64,000 nucleotides of DNA from Flavobacterium sp. J372. GTDB taxonomy: Bacteria > Bacteroidota > Bacteroidia > Flavobacteriales > Flavobacteriaceae. The notes below the pieces were generated by a model. The model was not told the DNA's origin, did no database searches, and saw only the letters and a list, made by a program, of their open reading frames with translations. Numbering within the stretch: position 1 is the stretch's first letter; each line of letters begins with the position of its first letter. Position numbers and translations under genes: made by a program. Where the stretch lies: positions 1,052,001-1,116,000 of the forward strand of contig NZ_JAJOMZ010000004.1 of the NCBI RefSeq assembly GCF_024699965.1, in the 5' to 3' direction. Shown here one piece after another: positions 47,074-59,507 of the stretch.

Positions 47074-47706
47074 TTACAATTCACTTTTGCCGAACACTTT
47101 TTCCATAGAATTTTCCTGTACCGGCTGGCCATTATATTGCAGTGTCCAGCCCATGGTATTAGTTAGTATCAGTATTTTTGAAAGCTCACTCAGCAGCCTG
47201 TTTTGTGCGTTAGTTTTAAGGGAAGACTTTTCAACCTTTGCGCGGAGGCTTTTCTTTACGCGGTCGTTTATCTTGTTATAATCGTCACCGCTAAACTCGT
47301 TAAAGCCGTTTTGCTGTATATCATAAAACTTCAACTGAGGGTTTATCTTTATCTCTTCTTTGGATATGTTAGTAATGGTGATGGTTTTTGACGCTTCATC
47401 AATATTATATTGAAGCTGGCTGAGGTCATAGCTCACAGTAACATCGGCATTTACAATCACTATTGCTTTCTTTTCTGCCGAAAGTATATTCAGGAAATAG
47501 CGTTGCGTGTCTTTATACGTCAGTACTTCAGCAAAATGCCCTTCAGTCACTACAAGTTTACTTACATTCTTTATCTGCGTTTGTATTAATGCCGTCTCAT
47601 CAATCTCTGTAGTGTCATCCTTCTTGAATTCACAATAGCGGAAAAGCAGTATTGCCAGGACTATTGCCGCAATTGCATAAAGCGTTCTTTTAATAATGGG
47701 CCGCAT
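47074..47706 (-). CDS. DUF4230 membrane-anchored protein
   Basis: The 210-residue protein has one N-terminal membrane helix (LYAIAAIVLAILLFRYCEF) and a periplasmic or outer-face domain of the DUF4230 family. The family pattern is visible in SKLVVTEGHFAEVLTYKD, AIVIVNADVTVSYDLSQLQY and TITITNISKEEIKINPQLKFYD. The function is unknown. It is downstream of the first response regulator gene, 55 bp apart on the same strand, and may belong to that unit. Confidence 0.88.
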   Translation of the reverse strand: MRPIIKRTLYAIAAIVLAILLFRYCEFKKDDTTEIDETALIQTQIKNVSKLVVTEGHFAEVLTYKDTQRYFLNILSAEKKAIVIVNADVTVSYDLSQLQYNIDEASKTITITNISKEEIKINPQLKFYDIQQNGFNEFSGDDYNKINDRVKKSLRAKVEKSSLKTNAQNRLLSELSKILILTNTMGWTLQYNGQPVQENSMEKVFGKSEL

Positions 47707-47761
47707 GCTTGTTTTTCTTACAAGTTACAAATACACACGCTTAGCCCAAAGCAGTTTAACT

Positions 47762-48418
47762 TTATATAATATTGTTTTGTTTTGCTTTTTGCACGGCTTC
47801 TAACTTAGAATGTACCTGGAGCTTTTTGTAAATATTCTCGATATGTTTACGTATTGTGCTGGGTGAGAGGAAGAGGTTATCAGCAATAATTGTGTAGCTA
47901 AGGCCCTTGCTTAGCTGCTCCAGCACATCAATTTCGCGGCTGCTCAGCTTTACAGCATCCATTTCGGCAACACTGTCAATGTCTATCGGGTTACGCAGCA
48001 GTTTCAGTGTTTTCATCGCGATAGACGGGTTCATGGCGGCACCCCCGTTTAGTGTGTCAATAATACCGTCATATAAGTCTTCCGCCTCTACGTCTTTCAG
48101 CAAATAACCATCGGCCCCGGCCTTAATCGACCGGAAAATATTTTCATCATTGTCAAATACTGTTAGCATTATCACCTTTATCTGCGGATAGCGTTGTTTT
48201 AGCAGAGAAGTAGCTTCAATGCCATTAACAACAGGCATCTCAATATCCATCAATACAACATCAATATTATGGCTGCTGCAGAGCTTATCCAGTAATTCCT
48301 GTCCGTTTAAGGCGCGCACCCGTACATCAGCCCCTTCAAAATACGTCAGCTTTTCGGCAATTGCCTTTAGCAAAAAGGTATTATCATCAGCTATCGCTAT
48401 TCTTATTTTCCGGCTCAT
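47762..48418 (-). CDS. NarL/LuxR-type response regulator (module 1)
   Basis: The 218-residue two-component regulator has a receiver domain (1-120) with phospho-acceptor Asp58 in VVLMDIEMP, conserved acidic pair at 11-12 and Lys in LLKDVE. A LuxR-type helix-turn-helix follows (LSSREIDVLEQLSKGLSYTI, then LFLSPSTIRKHIENIYKKL). It follows the sensor kinase gene by 61 bp and is its probable partner. It is a close paralogue of the regulator at 51.1-51.7 kb. Confidence 0.95.
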   Translation of the reverse strand: MSRKIRIAIADDNTFLLKAIAEKLTYFEGADVRVRALNGQELLDKLCSSHNIDVVLMDIEMPVVNGIEATSLLKQRYPQIKVIMLTVFDNDENIFRSIKAGADGYLLKDVEAEDLYDGIIDTLNGGAAMNPSIAMKTLKLLRNPIDIDSVAEMDAVKLSSREIDVLEQLSKGLSYTIIADNLFLSPSTIRKHIENIYKKLQVHSKLEAVQKAKQNNII

Positions 48419-48479
48419 ATGGGTGTTTTTAATTGTAAATATACTATTGGCAGAGTTTAATTACTGTAAGCCAGATGCC

Positions 48480-50399
48480 CTATTTTATAACGATGCTTAC
48501 GGTAGTGCCTGTGTTTGATGATATAAACGAGACATTGCCCGCTGTTTCTGCAATCCGTTTTCGGATGTTATCAAGCCCGTTCCCGGTTCGTTCGGCGGTA
48601 GTGTCAAAACCTTTACCATTGTCAGAAATCATGATATTATAGCCACTGCTTACTGTGCGTAAGCTTACTTCAATTTTGGTGGCATCAGCATGTTTTAGTG
48701 CATTATTGACTGACTCCTGTATTACCCGGTATAGGTTTATCCCGAGTAAGGATGAGAACGAAAGCGTATATGGAATCTTTTCGTCAATATAAAAATTGAA
48801 ATCTATGCCTCGCGATGCTGCCTTTGCCGCTTCTATAAAATTGCTAATGCGGTTTTTGAGGTCGGCTACAGTAATAGCGTCTTTATTCATGGCCCAAATG
48901 GTGTCACGCAGTTCGGTAATGGTTTCTTTGGTAAAGAAACGTATGCCTGCCAGCTTGTCTTTCAGTCCCGCGTCTGTAATACTATAGCCGTACTTAAGAT
49001 TATCAAGCGATGAGATGATAAAAGTAAGCTGTGAGCCTATGTTGTCATGTAAATCACGAGATATGTGCAGCCTTTGTTCCTGCAGTTTGTTCTGTGTTTC
49101 AATCTGCAGCAGCGCGTCTTTCAGTTCAGCTTCTTTCTGCAGCTTTATTGCCTTTATCTTTTGTTTGTTGTACAGTGCAAAACCCAGCAGAGTAAGAAGT
49201 AACGCCCCAATTACAACCCCGTAAATGATAATTCGCTGCCGGCCTATCTGCAGCTGGCTTTCGGCAATCTCTGCTCTCTGTTTTAATATTTCACGTTCTT
49301 TGCGCGCAGTTTTGTACCGGGTTTCAAGTTCGGCCATCTTCGCAAAATTGTCTTTGTTCAGCAGCGAGTCTTTTATCCTGACAGATTCGGCAAGGCTTGT
49401 ATAAGCATCATCAAGCTTTTTTGTTGCCTGCTGTATTTTAGATGTGATCTTCAGCGCTTCGGCAAGTTCATTTTTGGCGCCTATTTCCTTAGCAAGTTCA
49501 GCCGACATTTTTGCATACTTTTCAGCTTCTGCATATTTTTTATCCTGCAGATAGATATCGGCAAGAACCTTATAGCTTCCGCTCATGCCATGGCGGTCAT
49601 CCAGCTTTGTTTTAATGACAATAGCTTTATTTACGAACTCCAGCGCCCGTTTATAATCTTTCTGTATCAGGTAAATCTCGGCAATGTTATTATATATAAT
49701 CGCCATGCCCTTATGGTCGTCAAGCTTTTCTTTTACCGGCAGCTGCTCCCAATAAATTTTCAGTGCCTTTTCAAACTGCTTTAATTTAAAATACATAAAA
49801 GCCTGGTTTATTGCCGCGCCTGACCGGCCACGGTCATCTTTTGCCAGCACATGATACTTTTCAGCAAGCTTAAAGTTTTCAAGCGCATCATGATACCTTT
49901 GCTGTGAGTCGTTCATTATACCAAGGTTCTGGTAAGCGTTTGATAGTACCAGATAGAGGTTGTTTGCTTCGGCATCGTGTATCACCTCCATCAGTATTTC
50001 ATTAGAACGTTCATACTCACCCCTGTAAAAGTGTGTCATGGCAATGTTATTGCGTGCATTGCCAACGCCTATTTTAGTGTCAGACTCCCTGAATAATTCA
50101 ACCGCCTTATTGAACGCGGCGAACGCAGAATCATACTGGCTGAGGTTGCGGTAGCATAAACCAAGAGTATTGTGGCCCGACGCCTGAAGACGGGGAATGG
50201 AAGACAACAAACCATGGCGAATAGCCATTTTTGCATACTTCTTGCCCTGCGGGGGATTATTGTAAATGAGTTTGCGGGCAAGGGTATTGTATTGTACCGA
50301 TGCGGCAGAATCTTCTGCTTTGCCTGCCTGCATCTTTTCCTGAGCTCTAATGCCCCAACTTAAAAAAAGCAACAGTGCGTAAATATAGTTCTTTGCCAT
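48480..50399 (-). CDS. TPR-containing sensor histidine kinase (module 1)
   Basis: The 639-residue kinase has a signal peptide (YIYALLLFLSWGIRAQ) and a periplasmic region with about seven tetratricopeptide repeats (NTLGLCYRNLSQYDSAFAAF, NAYQNLGIMNDSQQRYHDAL, AIIYNNIAEIYLIQKDYKRA). One membrane helix (IIIYGVVIGALLLTLLGFAL) leads to a HisKA_3 domain with His about 451 in RDLHDNIGSQL, and an HATPase domain with QESVNNALKHA, DNGKGF and GNGLDNI. I prefer the ATG at 50399 (the in-frame ATG at 50408 is an alternative); a longer reading to 50483 adds residues that run through a terminator. It signals to the NarL-type regulator downstream. The ligand is unknown. Confidence 0.93.
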   Translation of the reverse strand: MAKNYIYALLLFLSWGIRAQEKMQAGKAEDSAASVQYNTLARKLIYNNPPQGKKYAKMAIRHGLLSSIPRLQASGHNTLGLCYRNLSQYDSAFAAFNKAVELFRESDTKIGVGNARNNIAMTHFYRGEYERSNEILMEVIHDAEANNLYLVLSNAYQNLGIMNDSQQRYHDALENFKLAEKYHVLAKDDRGRSGAAINQAFMYFKLKQFEKALKIYWEQLPVKEKLDDHKGMAIIYNNIAEIYLIQKDYKRALEFVNKAIVIKTKLDDRHGMSGSYKVLADIYLQDKKYAEAEKYAKMSAELAKEIGAKNELAEALKITSKIQQATKKLDDAYTSLAESVRIKDSLLNKDNFAKMAELETRYKTARKEREILKQRAEIAESQLQIGRQRIIIYGVVIGALLLTLLGFALYNKQKIKAIKLQKEAELKDALLQIETQNKLQEQRLHISRDLHDNIGSQLTFIISSLDNLKYGYSITDAGLKDKLAGIRFFTKETITELRDTIWAMNKDAITVADLKNRISNFIEAAKAASRGIDFNFYIDEKIPYTLSFSSLLGINLYRVIQESVNNALKHADATKIEVSLRTVSSGYNIMISDNGKGFDTTAERTGNGLDNIRKRIAETAGNVSFISSNTGTTVSIVIK

Positions 50400-50439
50400 A
50401 GGCAACATATTTAAAGTTAGGCTGTTGGCATAAAGATAA

Positions 50440-50480
50440 AAATATTTGCCCTGCCACTCCATACAGGAAGCAGGGCAAAA
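50440..50480 (-). terminator. Terminator after the first DUF6252-like gene
   Basis: TTGCCCTGC and GCAGGGCAA form a perfect 9-bp stem around a 15-base loop (50446-50478), with a T-rich run on the minus strand. Confidence 0.7.
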
Positions 50481-50504
50481 CATCCAAAAAAATACCTTAA
50501 GTGA

Positions 50505-51014
50505 TTATTGGAAGTTGGCGCGAAAAGAGCCTTCAGTTACACTTACCGTTTCGGTAGAACCTTCCTGTACCCTCCTTCCTGTGAAACTAAAAGTCCCTTC
50601 AACCTTTGTATCATCAGCGAGGGTTATCTGGGCTGTGCCGCTTGCGCCGCCTTCCGCAGCTGATGAGTAGGAGATAGCCGACATGTTTTGCATTTTGGTA
50701 TAAATCATCTGGCCGTTTGTCATGTTGCTGAGGTTGTATGTGCCCTCGCCGTCGAAACTCAAAATCATTATCTGTATTGCGTTGCCGCCATTATCACTGC
50801 CCTGCACCATCAATGTTGTAGGATTAGGGTTTGATGCCGCAACAGCATCAAATAATGTTGATGAGGCAAAATCCTGCCCGTTTACCTTAGCTGCTACGTA
50901 TTCACCTGTAGGGGTGCCGCCACCGTTAGAATTTCCGTCATCATCTCCGCATGATGCTGCGAGAAAAGAGAGCGAACCAAGCATTGCTGCTGTAAGTAGT
51001 CGTAATGTTTTCAT
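50505..51014 (-). CDS. DUF6252-like lipoprotein (module 2 tail)
   Basis: The 169-residue lipoprotein has its lipobox at LAASCGDDD, followed by a glycine- and asparagine-rich linker and a beta domain (GEYVAAKVNGQDFASSTLF, TLMVQGSDNGGNAIQIMI, ITLADDTKVEGTFSFTG, TVSVTEGSFRANF). It is a paralogue of the protein at 54.1-54.6 kb (same end TITEGSFRGIF and the motif DNTKVEGTFNF). It lies 75 bp downstream of the second response regulator. Family naming is by overall resemblance. Confidence 0.75.
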   Translation of the reverse strand: MKTLRLLTAAMLGSLSFLAASCGDDDGNSNGGGTPTGEYVAAKVNGQDFASSTLFDAVAASNPNPTTLMVQGSDNGGNAIQIMILSFDGEGTYNLSNMTNGQMIYTKMQNMSAISYSSAAEGGASGTAQITLADDTKVEGTFSFTGRRVQEGSTETVSVTEGSFRANFQ

Positions 51015-51089
51015 AAGTTGTCAGTGTTTAAAGTTATCTCCCAAATTTGAGATTTACACCAAACTGATACAATACGGCAACTGCCCTAA

Positions 51090-51734
51090 TTAAATTATGT
51101 TGCTTCGCCTGGCTTTATCTATAGCTTCAAGCTTATTATGCACCTGCAGCTTTGTATATATATTTTCAATATGCTTGCGTACAGTGCCCGATGATATAAA
51201 AAGATTATCAGCAATCAGGTTGTAGCTTAGGCCTTTGCTAAGCTGCTCTAATACGGCGGTTTCTCTTGATGTTAGCTGTACTTCAGCACGTTGGCGGTCT
51301 TCAAAAGTTATGGGATTCCGTAACAGCTTTAGCGACTTTAGTGCTATAGAGGGTGTCATCGCTGCGCCACCGTTCATTGTTTCCAATATGCCGCGGTGCA
51401 GGGCATTTAACTCTACTTCCTTCAGTAAATAACCGTCAGCCCCGGCTTTTATAGCATTAAAAATGTTTTCATCATTGTCAAATACCGTGAGCATGATCAC
51501 TTTTAACTGCGGGTACCGTGACTTTACCTTCGCAGTGGCTTCAATGCCGTCCATCTTTGGCATTTCTATATCCATTAAAATCAAGTCAATGTTGTGATTT
51601 TCTTCCAGCTTTTCTATCAGCTCAATGCCGTTGGCACACATAAACCGGCATGAAAGGTCATTAAAGAACGATATCTTATCGGCAATGGCTTTCTGCAGGA
51701 ACAGGTTGTCGTCAACAATAGCAATACGTATCAT
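51090..51734 (-). CDS. NarL/LuxR-type response regulator (module 2)
   Basis: The 214-residue regulator has receiver Asp55 in ILMDIEMPK and a LuxR helix-turn-helix (LTSRETAVLEQLSKGLSYNL, then NLFISSGTVRKHIENIYTKL). It is very similar to the first copy. Its ATG overlaps the kinase stop by 4 bp (ATGA), which couples their translation. Confidence 0.95.
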   Translation of the reverse strand: MIRIAIVDDNLFLQKAIADKISFFNDLSCRFMCANGIELIEKLEENHNIDLILMDIEMPKMDGIEATAKVKSRYPQLKVIMLTVFDNDENIFNAIKAGADGYLLKEVELNALHRGILETMNGGAAMTPSIALKSLKLLRNPITFEDRQRAEVQLTSRETAVLEQLSKGLSYNLIADNLFISSGTVRKHIENIYTKLQVHNKLEAIDKARRSNII

Positions 51735-53667
51735 TTGCCGAAAGATTTGAAGTGTAGTGTTATATCGGTGCCGTGAGGTGAAGATACTGCCTTAAATGTG
51801 CCGCCAATGTCTTCTGCGCGCTTTTGCATGTTATATAGCCCGTTGCCTTTGGGCCCTTTGTTCAGGTCAAAGCCATTACCATTATCTTTTATGTTGATGG
51901 TAAACCCGCCGGCTTCATCTGTGTTAATTATTACCGATGCTGCCTTTGCGCCGGAATGCTTGATGATATTGTTGACCGCTTCCTGAATTATGCGGTAAAC
52001 ATTCATGCCTTCAACCGATGTGAGCCTTGCTTCATTAAGCTCATCATCAATGCTGAAGCTGAAAGCGATGCCGCTGCCGGCATCTTCAGCTTTTTCAAAA
52101 AAGTTATGTATACGCACCTGCAGGTCTTCAAAGGAAATGTCTTTATTGTTCATGGCCCAGATGGTGTCACGCAGCTCGCGTATGGTATCGCGAGTAAAGG
52201 CGCTTATGCCCGTAAGCCTGTTTTCTATTGCCGGGTTATTAACAGGATAGGTATGCTTTAGCATGTCTATAGACGAAATGATGAACGTAAGCTGTGCACC
52301 TATATTATCATGCAGGTCCTTAGAGATTTCAAGCCGCTGCTCCTGCAATTTGTTTTGCGCACGTATTTCGCTTATGGCTGCCTCCAATTCAAATTCCTGC
52401 TGCTGCTGCCTGTTTTTAATAATTTGCTGCCTGAAAAGCATATATCCTATAACAACACTAAAAAACACCAGCATAAGCAATATGCCCAGCCACATGTTCT
52501 TCCGCCTGAATTCCGCGTTCTGTTCGGCTATTTGCCGTTCTTTTTCTCAGTTTGGTACTTTGCCTCAAGCTCCAGCGTCTGCGCCGTTACCTTCTCTTTA
52601 AGTGTAAGGTACTCGTTGTGTTTATATTTCTCAAGATAATAGTCTGCGCTGTCCCGCATCCCCAACGAGCCGTACACCGGCACCAGATCAAGATAAATTC
52701 GCGAGGTTTCGGTGCGGTCTTTAATTTTCTCCATTACCCTAAGCGCCTTCAGGTAATGTTTTTTTGCCTTGCCTACATCATTCAGGTTATAATAAGCAAT
52801 ACCAAAACCATTGTCAATCAGGGCTTCATCATAATCGCTGTGCACATCTGTTGCAACCTGCCTGCTTTTTAACAGATAATCCAGCGCCTGTTTGTATCTT
52901 CCTGTATGGTTATAAAGAAAACCCAGGTCAAATAGTGCCGTACTTTGAACCATAGCACTCTTTTCTTTTTCCGCCAAAGCTGCCGCATCTTTATAATATT
53001 TTTCGGCGAGGTTATACTTACGCTGGTCTTTATACAGGTTTGCCAGATTTACATATACCATTGCCAGCTGCACATTCTGCCCTGTGGCTTTACGGTAGCG
53101 GGCAACTTCAAAATATAGCTTTTCAGCTTTTTCGTAATTATGCATATTGCTATGCAGCAACGCGATGTTGTTTTTTACAAAATCTATTTTTGCCGAATCG
53201 CCGATTGCTTCGAAATAAGAAAGCGCTTTAATGTATTTATGCATAGCACTATCGGGTACAGACTTTCGCTCGTACACGGCCCCCATATTGCACCATACTG
53301 ATGCTATGCCTGTAGAGTCTTTCATAACCCGGCGTATTTGCAGCGCTTTGCGGTAATTTTTAAGCGAGGTATTGGCATCACCTTTGGTAAGATACACTGC
53401 ACCAAGATCGCTGTATACTTGTGCTAAAAGTTTGTTATTACCGGTTTTCCGTGTCAGGCTTACAGCTTTTTTGCCATAGGCCAGGGAAGAGTCTATAGAC
53501 ACATGGGAGTAGTACCAAGTAAGGTCACAGTAAATGGCAGCTTTTTTATCATCGGCGTTAGTTTTGCGCAGTTCGGTTTTAAGGCTGTCAATTACCTGGG
53601 GTATATCCTGTGCCTGAATTGTGGCGGAGAATAATATAGTAAAAAAATACAGTAATTTTCTTATCAT
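51731..53667 (-). CDS. TPR-containing sensor histidine kinase (module 2), frame broken
   Basis: Second kinase of the pair. The first part has a signal peptide (LLYFFTILFSATIQAQ) and about seven TPR units (LAQVYSDLGAVYLTKGDANT, SVWCNMGAVYERKSVPDSAM, AMVYVNLANLYKDQRKYNLA). The second part has a membrane helix (LGILLMLVFFSVVIGYMLF), the HisKA_3 motif SKDLHDNIGAQLTFIISSID and HATPase motifs (QEAVNNIIKHSG, DNGNGFDLN, GNGLYNMQKR). The frame is lost in the T5 run at 52541-52545 (A-run on the coding strand). One more A gives KKERQIAEQNAEFRRKNMWL, a natural join before the helix. It is translationally coupled to its regulator. Confidence 0.92.
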
Positions 53668-53679
53668 TCTCTTATTTAA

Positions 53680-54018
53680 TTAGTTAATAAAAGCCAATGT
53701 TAAAAATAAGTTAAAAAAATCAATTATCCTGTACGGGATATGCTTAATTTTTTGTGATATGATTTTAAACAATTCATGCTGCAATTCATTAATGTCATGC
53801 ATTAGCTTTACCTTCCCTGATTTTAAAATCACATCAATTTCATCCATAAGTTTCATTTTTATCTTCATAGATAATTTTTTAACAGTCAATGCCCTGATTA
53901 TTTCCTCCAGTAACTGCACCTTTTTATAATGCTTTTTAAGATTACGGATATTTTGTACTTCTAAAAATACTGTAAATGAAATCATTATGATTAAAAGGAA
54001 TATAATAACTGTCGCCAT
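53680..54018 (-). CDS. Small membrane-anchored coiled-coil protein
   Basis: The 112-residue protein has one N-terminal helix (TVIIFLLIIMISFTVFL) and a lysine-rich helical body with coiled-coil character (EVQNIRNLKKHYKKVQLLEE, NELQHELFKIISQKIKHI). It is AT-rich and has no recognisable family. It sits 12 bp upstream of the second kinase on the same strand, so it could be part of that signalling unit. Confidence 0.55.
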   Translation of the reverse strand: MATVIIFLLIIMISFTVFLEVQNIRNLKKHYKKVQLLEEIIRALTVKKLSMKIKMKLMDEIDVILKSGKVKLMHDINELQHELFKIISQKIKHIPYRIIDFFNLFLTLAFIN

Positions 54019-54088
54019 AGCATAATTTTTTAAGGCAGAAATACGGCCGTAGCCGTATTCTTACACACACATTATTTACAATGAAAAC

Positions 54089-54604
54089 CTAGTTGGCAAA
54101 TATACCTCTAAAGCTACCTTCTGTAATTGTTTTGCTTTGCGAACAATTGTCATCATCCTTTCCTACAAAATTAAATGTGCCTTCAACTTTTGTATTGTCA
54201 AGATGCGTAATGTTAAGTGTACCAGTAGCGCCGCTGCAGTTGCTGGTGTCATAGCTTATGCTATTTGCAGCGTTAAAGTATGCAAGCACGCTTTCATCTT
54301 CAGCGTCAATGGTATATGTTCCGGTTGCGGTAATTCCGTGCATTACAATTACCATTGTGTTAGCCTCCATTGTACTGCCCTGTACGCTGATGAAAGTTGC
54401 GTCACCCGTTCCTTGTCTTGTAGCCGTGGCTGTTGAATGCCCCATCACCATTGATGAAAAACCTGTACCGTCAACTTTTCCCTGAATAAAAGTGCCATCG
54501 GGCAGTGTGTTATTGTTATTTTGTGCGTCGTCATCGCCGCAGGCGGTTAAGGTTACTGCCATTAAAGACATAATTGCAAATCCTGATGTAATTAGTTTTT
54601 TCAT
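54089..54604 (-). CDS. DUF6252-like lipoprotein (module 1 head)
   Basis: The 171-residue lipoprotein has its lipobox at VTLTACGDDD, then an Asn-rich linker and a beta domain (GTFIQGKVDGTGFSSMVM, GTLNITHLDNTKVEGTFNFV, SQSKTITEGSFRGIFAN). It is a paralogue of the protein at 50.5-51.0 kb. It lies upstream of the small coiled-coil protein and the second kinase. Confidence 0.75.
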   Translation of the reverse strand: MKKLITSGFAIMSLMAVTLTACGDDDAQNNNNTLPDGTFIQGKVDGTGFSSMVMGHSTATATRQGTGDATFISVQGSTMEANTMVIVMHGITATGTYTIDAEDESVLAYFNAANSISYDTSNCSGATGTLNITHLDNTKVEGTFNFVGKDDDNCSQSKTITEGSFRGIFAN

Positions 54605-54637
54605 TTGTTTTAGATTTAGTTAGTTATAATTTGATAT

Positions 54638-55603
54638 TTAGTGTATGTATACGCTGTACACATTTTCGTCATTATTTTCAAAAGGTGTGTCGACTGCCTG
54701 ATTTTCAATATTGAAAACATAGCTTTTAGATTTTGTGTAATCTTGCCCTGTCACCGTTACCACACCATGTTTATTATCAGCGGCCATCTCCAGCTGATAG
54801 ATTGTCCAGCCGCTGCCAAGGCCTGATATTAAAGTCATGTCTTCGTGTGTTTTAGCCGCCATATCTACTACTCGCGCCTTGATAGTGTTCCCTTCTTTGA
54901 AAGGGATTACAGCCACTGATCCGTCATTTGAAAATACGCCATCGCGAAATTCCTGGGCCTGGGTAAAGCTTACATTATGATACAAGCCTCCCGCTCCGCC
55001 ATCACCATCTTTATCAATTATTGTAACTGAATTACTTGCTTGTGATGCTACCAGATAGTATTTCCTGTTATCTGAAACATCTGTAACATCGTATTGTCCT
55101 GAAATGTTTTGCAGACCTGTACCGTCAGCATTTACAACTTTAAGGCTGCGAGTTACATCCGGGAACGGGGTTGATACTACAAAGAAAATCTTGTTATCAC
55201 TGCAAAATCTCACTTTGCCGAGACTCATCATAGGGTTGTCTTCAAAATACACCATATGGTCATTTGTCCCATCAATATTTGCCACACGTACTTCACGCAC
55301 ATGTGAGTTTGTTGGTGAACCCGAAGCCTGGTAGTTGGTATATGCTATCATAGTGCCATCCGGGCTTACAGACAGGTCAGAGAAATAACTGTTGCTGTTA
55401 ACCATCTTGTTTATGATAGTAGTTTCGTTTGCCCCTGTGCGCGACATAACATTTACCTTGGCAGTATCAATTGCAAAAAGTCTAATTTCACCGGTGGGAG
55501 GGTTCGTGTTATTGTTGGGTTGTGAGTCATCATCGCTGCATGATGCCATAAATAATCCGCAAAATATTATGCAGATAATGCCTGTAAGTTTTAATGTTTT
55601 CAT
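54638..55603 (-). CDS. TolB-like beta-propeller lipoprotein
   Basis: The 321-residue lipoprotein has its lipobox at LFMASCSDDD and then repeats of the PD40 / TolB type (YFSDLSVSPDGTMIAYTNYQ, LGKVRFCSDNKIFFVVST, SLKVVNADGTGLQNISGQYD, DGVFSNDGSVAVIPFKEG). The protein is probably a beta-propeller held in the outer membrane. No catalytic site is seen. It begins the run of minus-strand envelope genes upstream of the sensor modules. Confidence 0.82.
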   Translation of the reverse strand: MKTLKLTGIICIIFCGLFMASCSDDDSQPNNNTNPPTGEIRLFAIDTAKVNVMSRTGANETTIINKMVNSNSYFSDLSVSPDGTMIAYTNYQASGSPTNSHVREVRVANIDGTNDHMVYFEDNPMMSLGKVRFCSDNKIFFVVSTPFPDVTRSLKVVNADGTGLQNISGQYDVTDVSDNRKYYLVASQASNSVTIIDKDGDGGAGGLYHNVSFTQAQEFRDGVFSNDGSVAVIPFKEGNTIKARVVDMAAKTHEDMTLISGLGSGWTIYQLEMAADNKHGVVTVTGQDYTKSKSYVFNIENQAVDTPFENNDENVYSVYIH

Positions 55604-55676
55604 AGTGAGTAGTTTTGATTACCTTGCAAAGATGCGGTTGCAATCAAAGCTGCTCAATACGTAGAGTTACGTATAT

Positions 55677-56631
55677 TTAGAATACGATGTGTGGATGGAG
55701 TTGCTGCAAATCGCTGATTTTCTGTTCAATGTTTGCAATAAAAGCTGCGTGTGCAGCTGAATTTGGATTAAAGGGGCGGTGCTGAAGGCCTTTTTGTATA
55801 GCATCCACCTCAAGCATTGTTTTTTGTGCTTCTTCAGAGATATAGGCATGCGTAAAACGTTCCCAGATATAGTTTATCGCCGTTTCTGACGGATGTATCA
55901 TGTCGGCGGCATAAAAACGGTAATCACGCAGTTCATCCATCATGATTTCGTATGAAGGGAAGTATTTGGTTGGGGGTTGGGTGGTCGGGTTTCCAAAACA
56001 TCGTGCAGTGCTGAGATAAGGTTGGCTTTACCACGCTGGTTTTCTGCGAAGCCATCTTTTATATGACGAACAGGAGATACTGTGAAAATTACTGCTGCAT
56101 CGTGATTCAATGATGCAATCATTTGAGCAATATTTTCCAGACTCAGTTTTATCGTTTCGGCTGAAAGCAGCTCTTTTGTAAACTCTTTTTGTGGTACTTT
56201 ATGGCAGTTGGCTACAATCTCATTACCCGAACTATAGCGGTAGACCCACGCTGTGCCAAGTGTGATAATAATATGGCTTGCTGTTTTCAGCTCTTCATAG
56301 GTTGAAGTTACAGCGTTGTTAAGGTTTTGAAGCAGTATATCTTTATCCTGATGGCTCAGGTCGCTATGCGCATCAAAGCAATGCCATCGCTCATTATGAA
56401 AAAAATATCGGCTTCGGTAAACTCTTTTCTGTTTACTGCGAAGCCGATAAATTTTTCTATAGCCTTGGGGCTGAACAAAATGCCGAAAGGATTGGTAATG
56501 TTCCTGAATTTGAAATAATCAAACTTTTGCCCAATATTCACCGCAAAGCACGAACCCAAAGACACCACCCGGGAATTATAATCAATTTGATGATTACTTT
56601 TTGAAATGGGTATTTGGGTTGTGAAGTGCAT
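55677..56631 (-). CDS. GSCFA domain protein, frame broken twice
   Basis: GSCFA proteins are SGNH-hydrolase-like proteins of unknown substrate, named after the motif seen here as SLGSCFAVNIGQ near residue 25. Three pieces join into a protein of about 317 residues. Piece one runs to about 56400; adding one base in the A7 run 56399-56405 gives IFFHNERWHCFDAHSDLSHQ. Piece two has TASHIIITLGTAWVYRYSSGNEIV and TVSPVRHIKDGFAENQRGKAN. A second break near 55965-55976 is followed by YFPSYEIMMDELRDYRFYAADM and the end at 55677. I start at the ATG 56631 (MHFTTQIPISK). Confidence 0.85.
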
Positions 56632-56733
56632 GGTTCTATTTGAAAGTTGCAAAGTAACAAAGTTACAGAGTTTTATCAGTGTTGGTTTTTAACTTTGCGC
56701 CTCTGCGCCTTTGCGAGAAACATTTACCGCGTC

Positions 56734-59382
<2,649 letters not shown>

Positions 59383-59434
59383 TTACTGTTGTGACCGCCG
59401 AGTCCAAAATCTGCACTATAACCGAAACATTTCT

Positions 59435-59442
59435 TACATTTG
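59435..59442 (+). promoter_or_regulatory. Candidate promoter of the M23 peptidase operon
   Basis: TACATTTG matches TAnnTTTG, 65 bp before the ATG of the peptidase. The -33 element is not clear. Confidence 0.4.
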
Positions 59443-59507
59443 TTCGTTTATCTGCTGTGGCAGCACCTCATTTTTGTTAAGGTGCAAAAATAGAATAAAT
59501 TAAGTAC

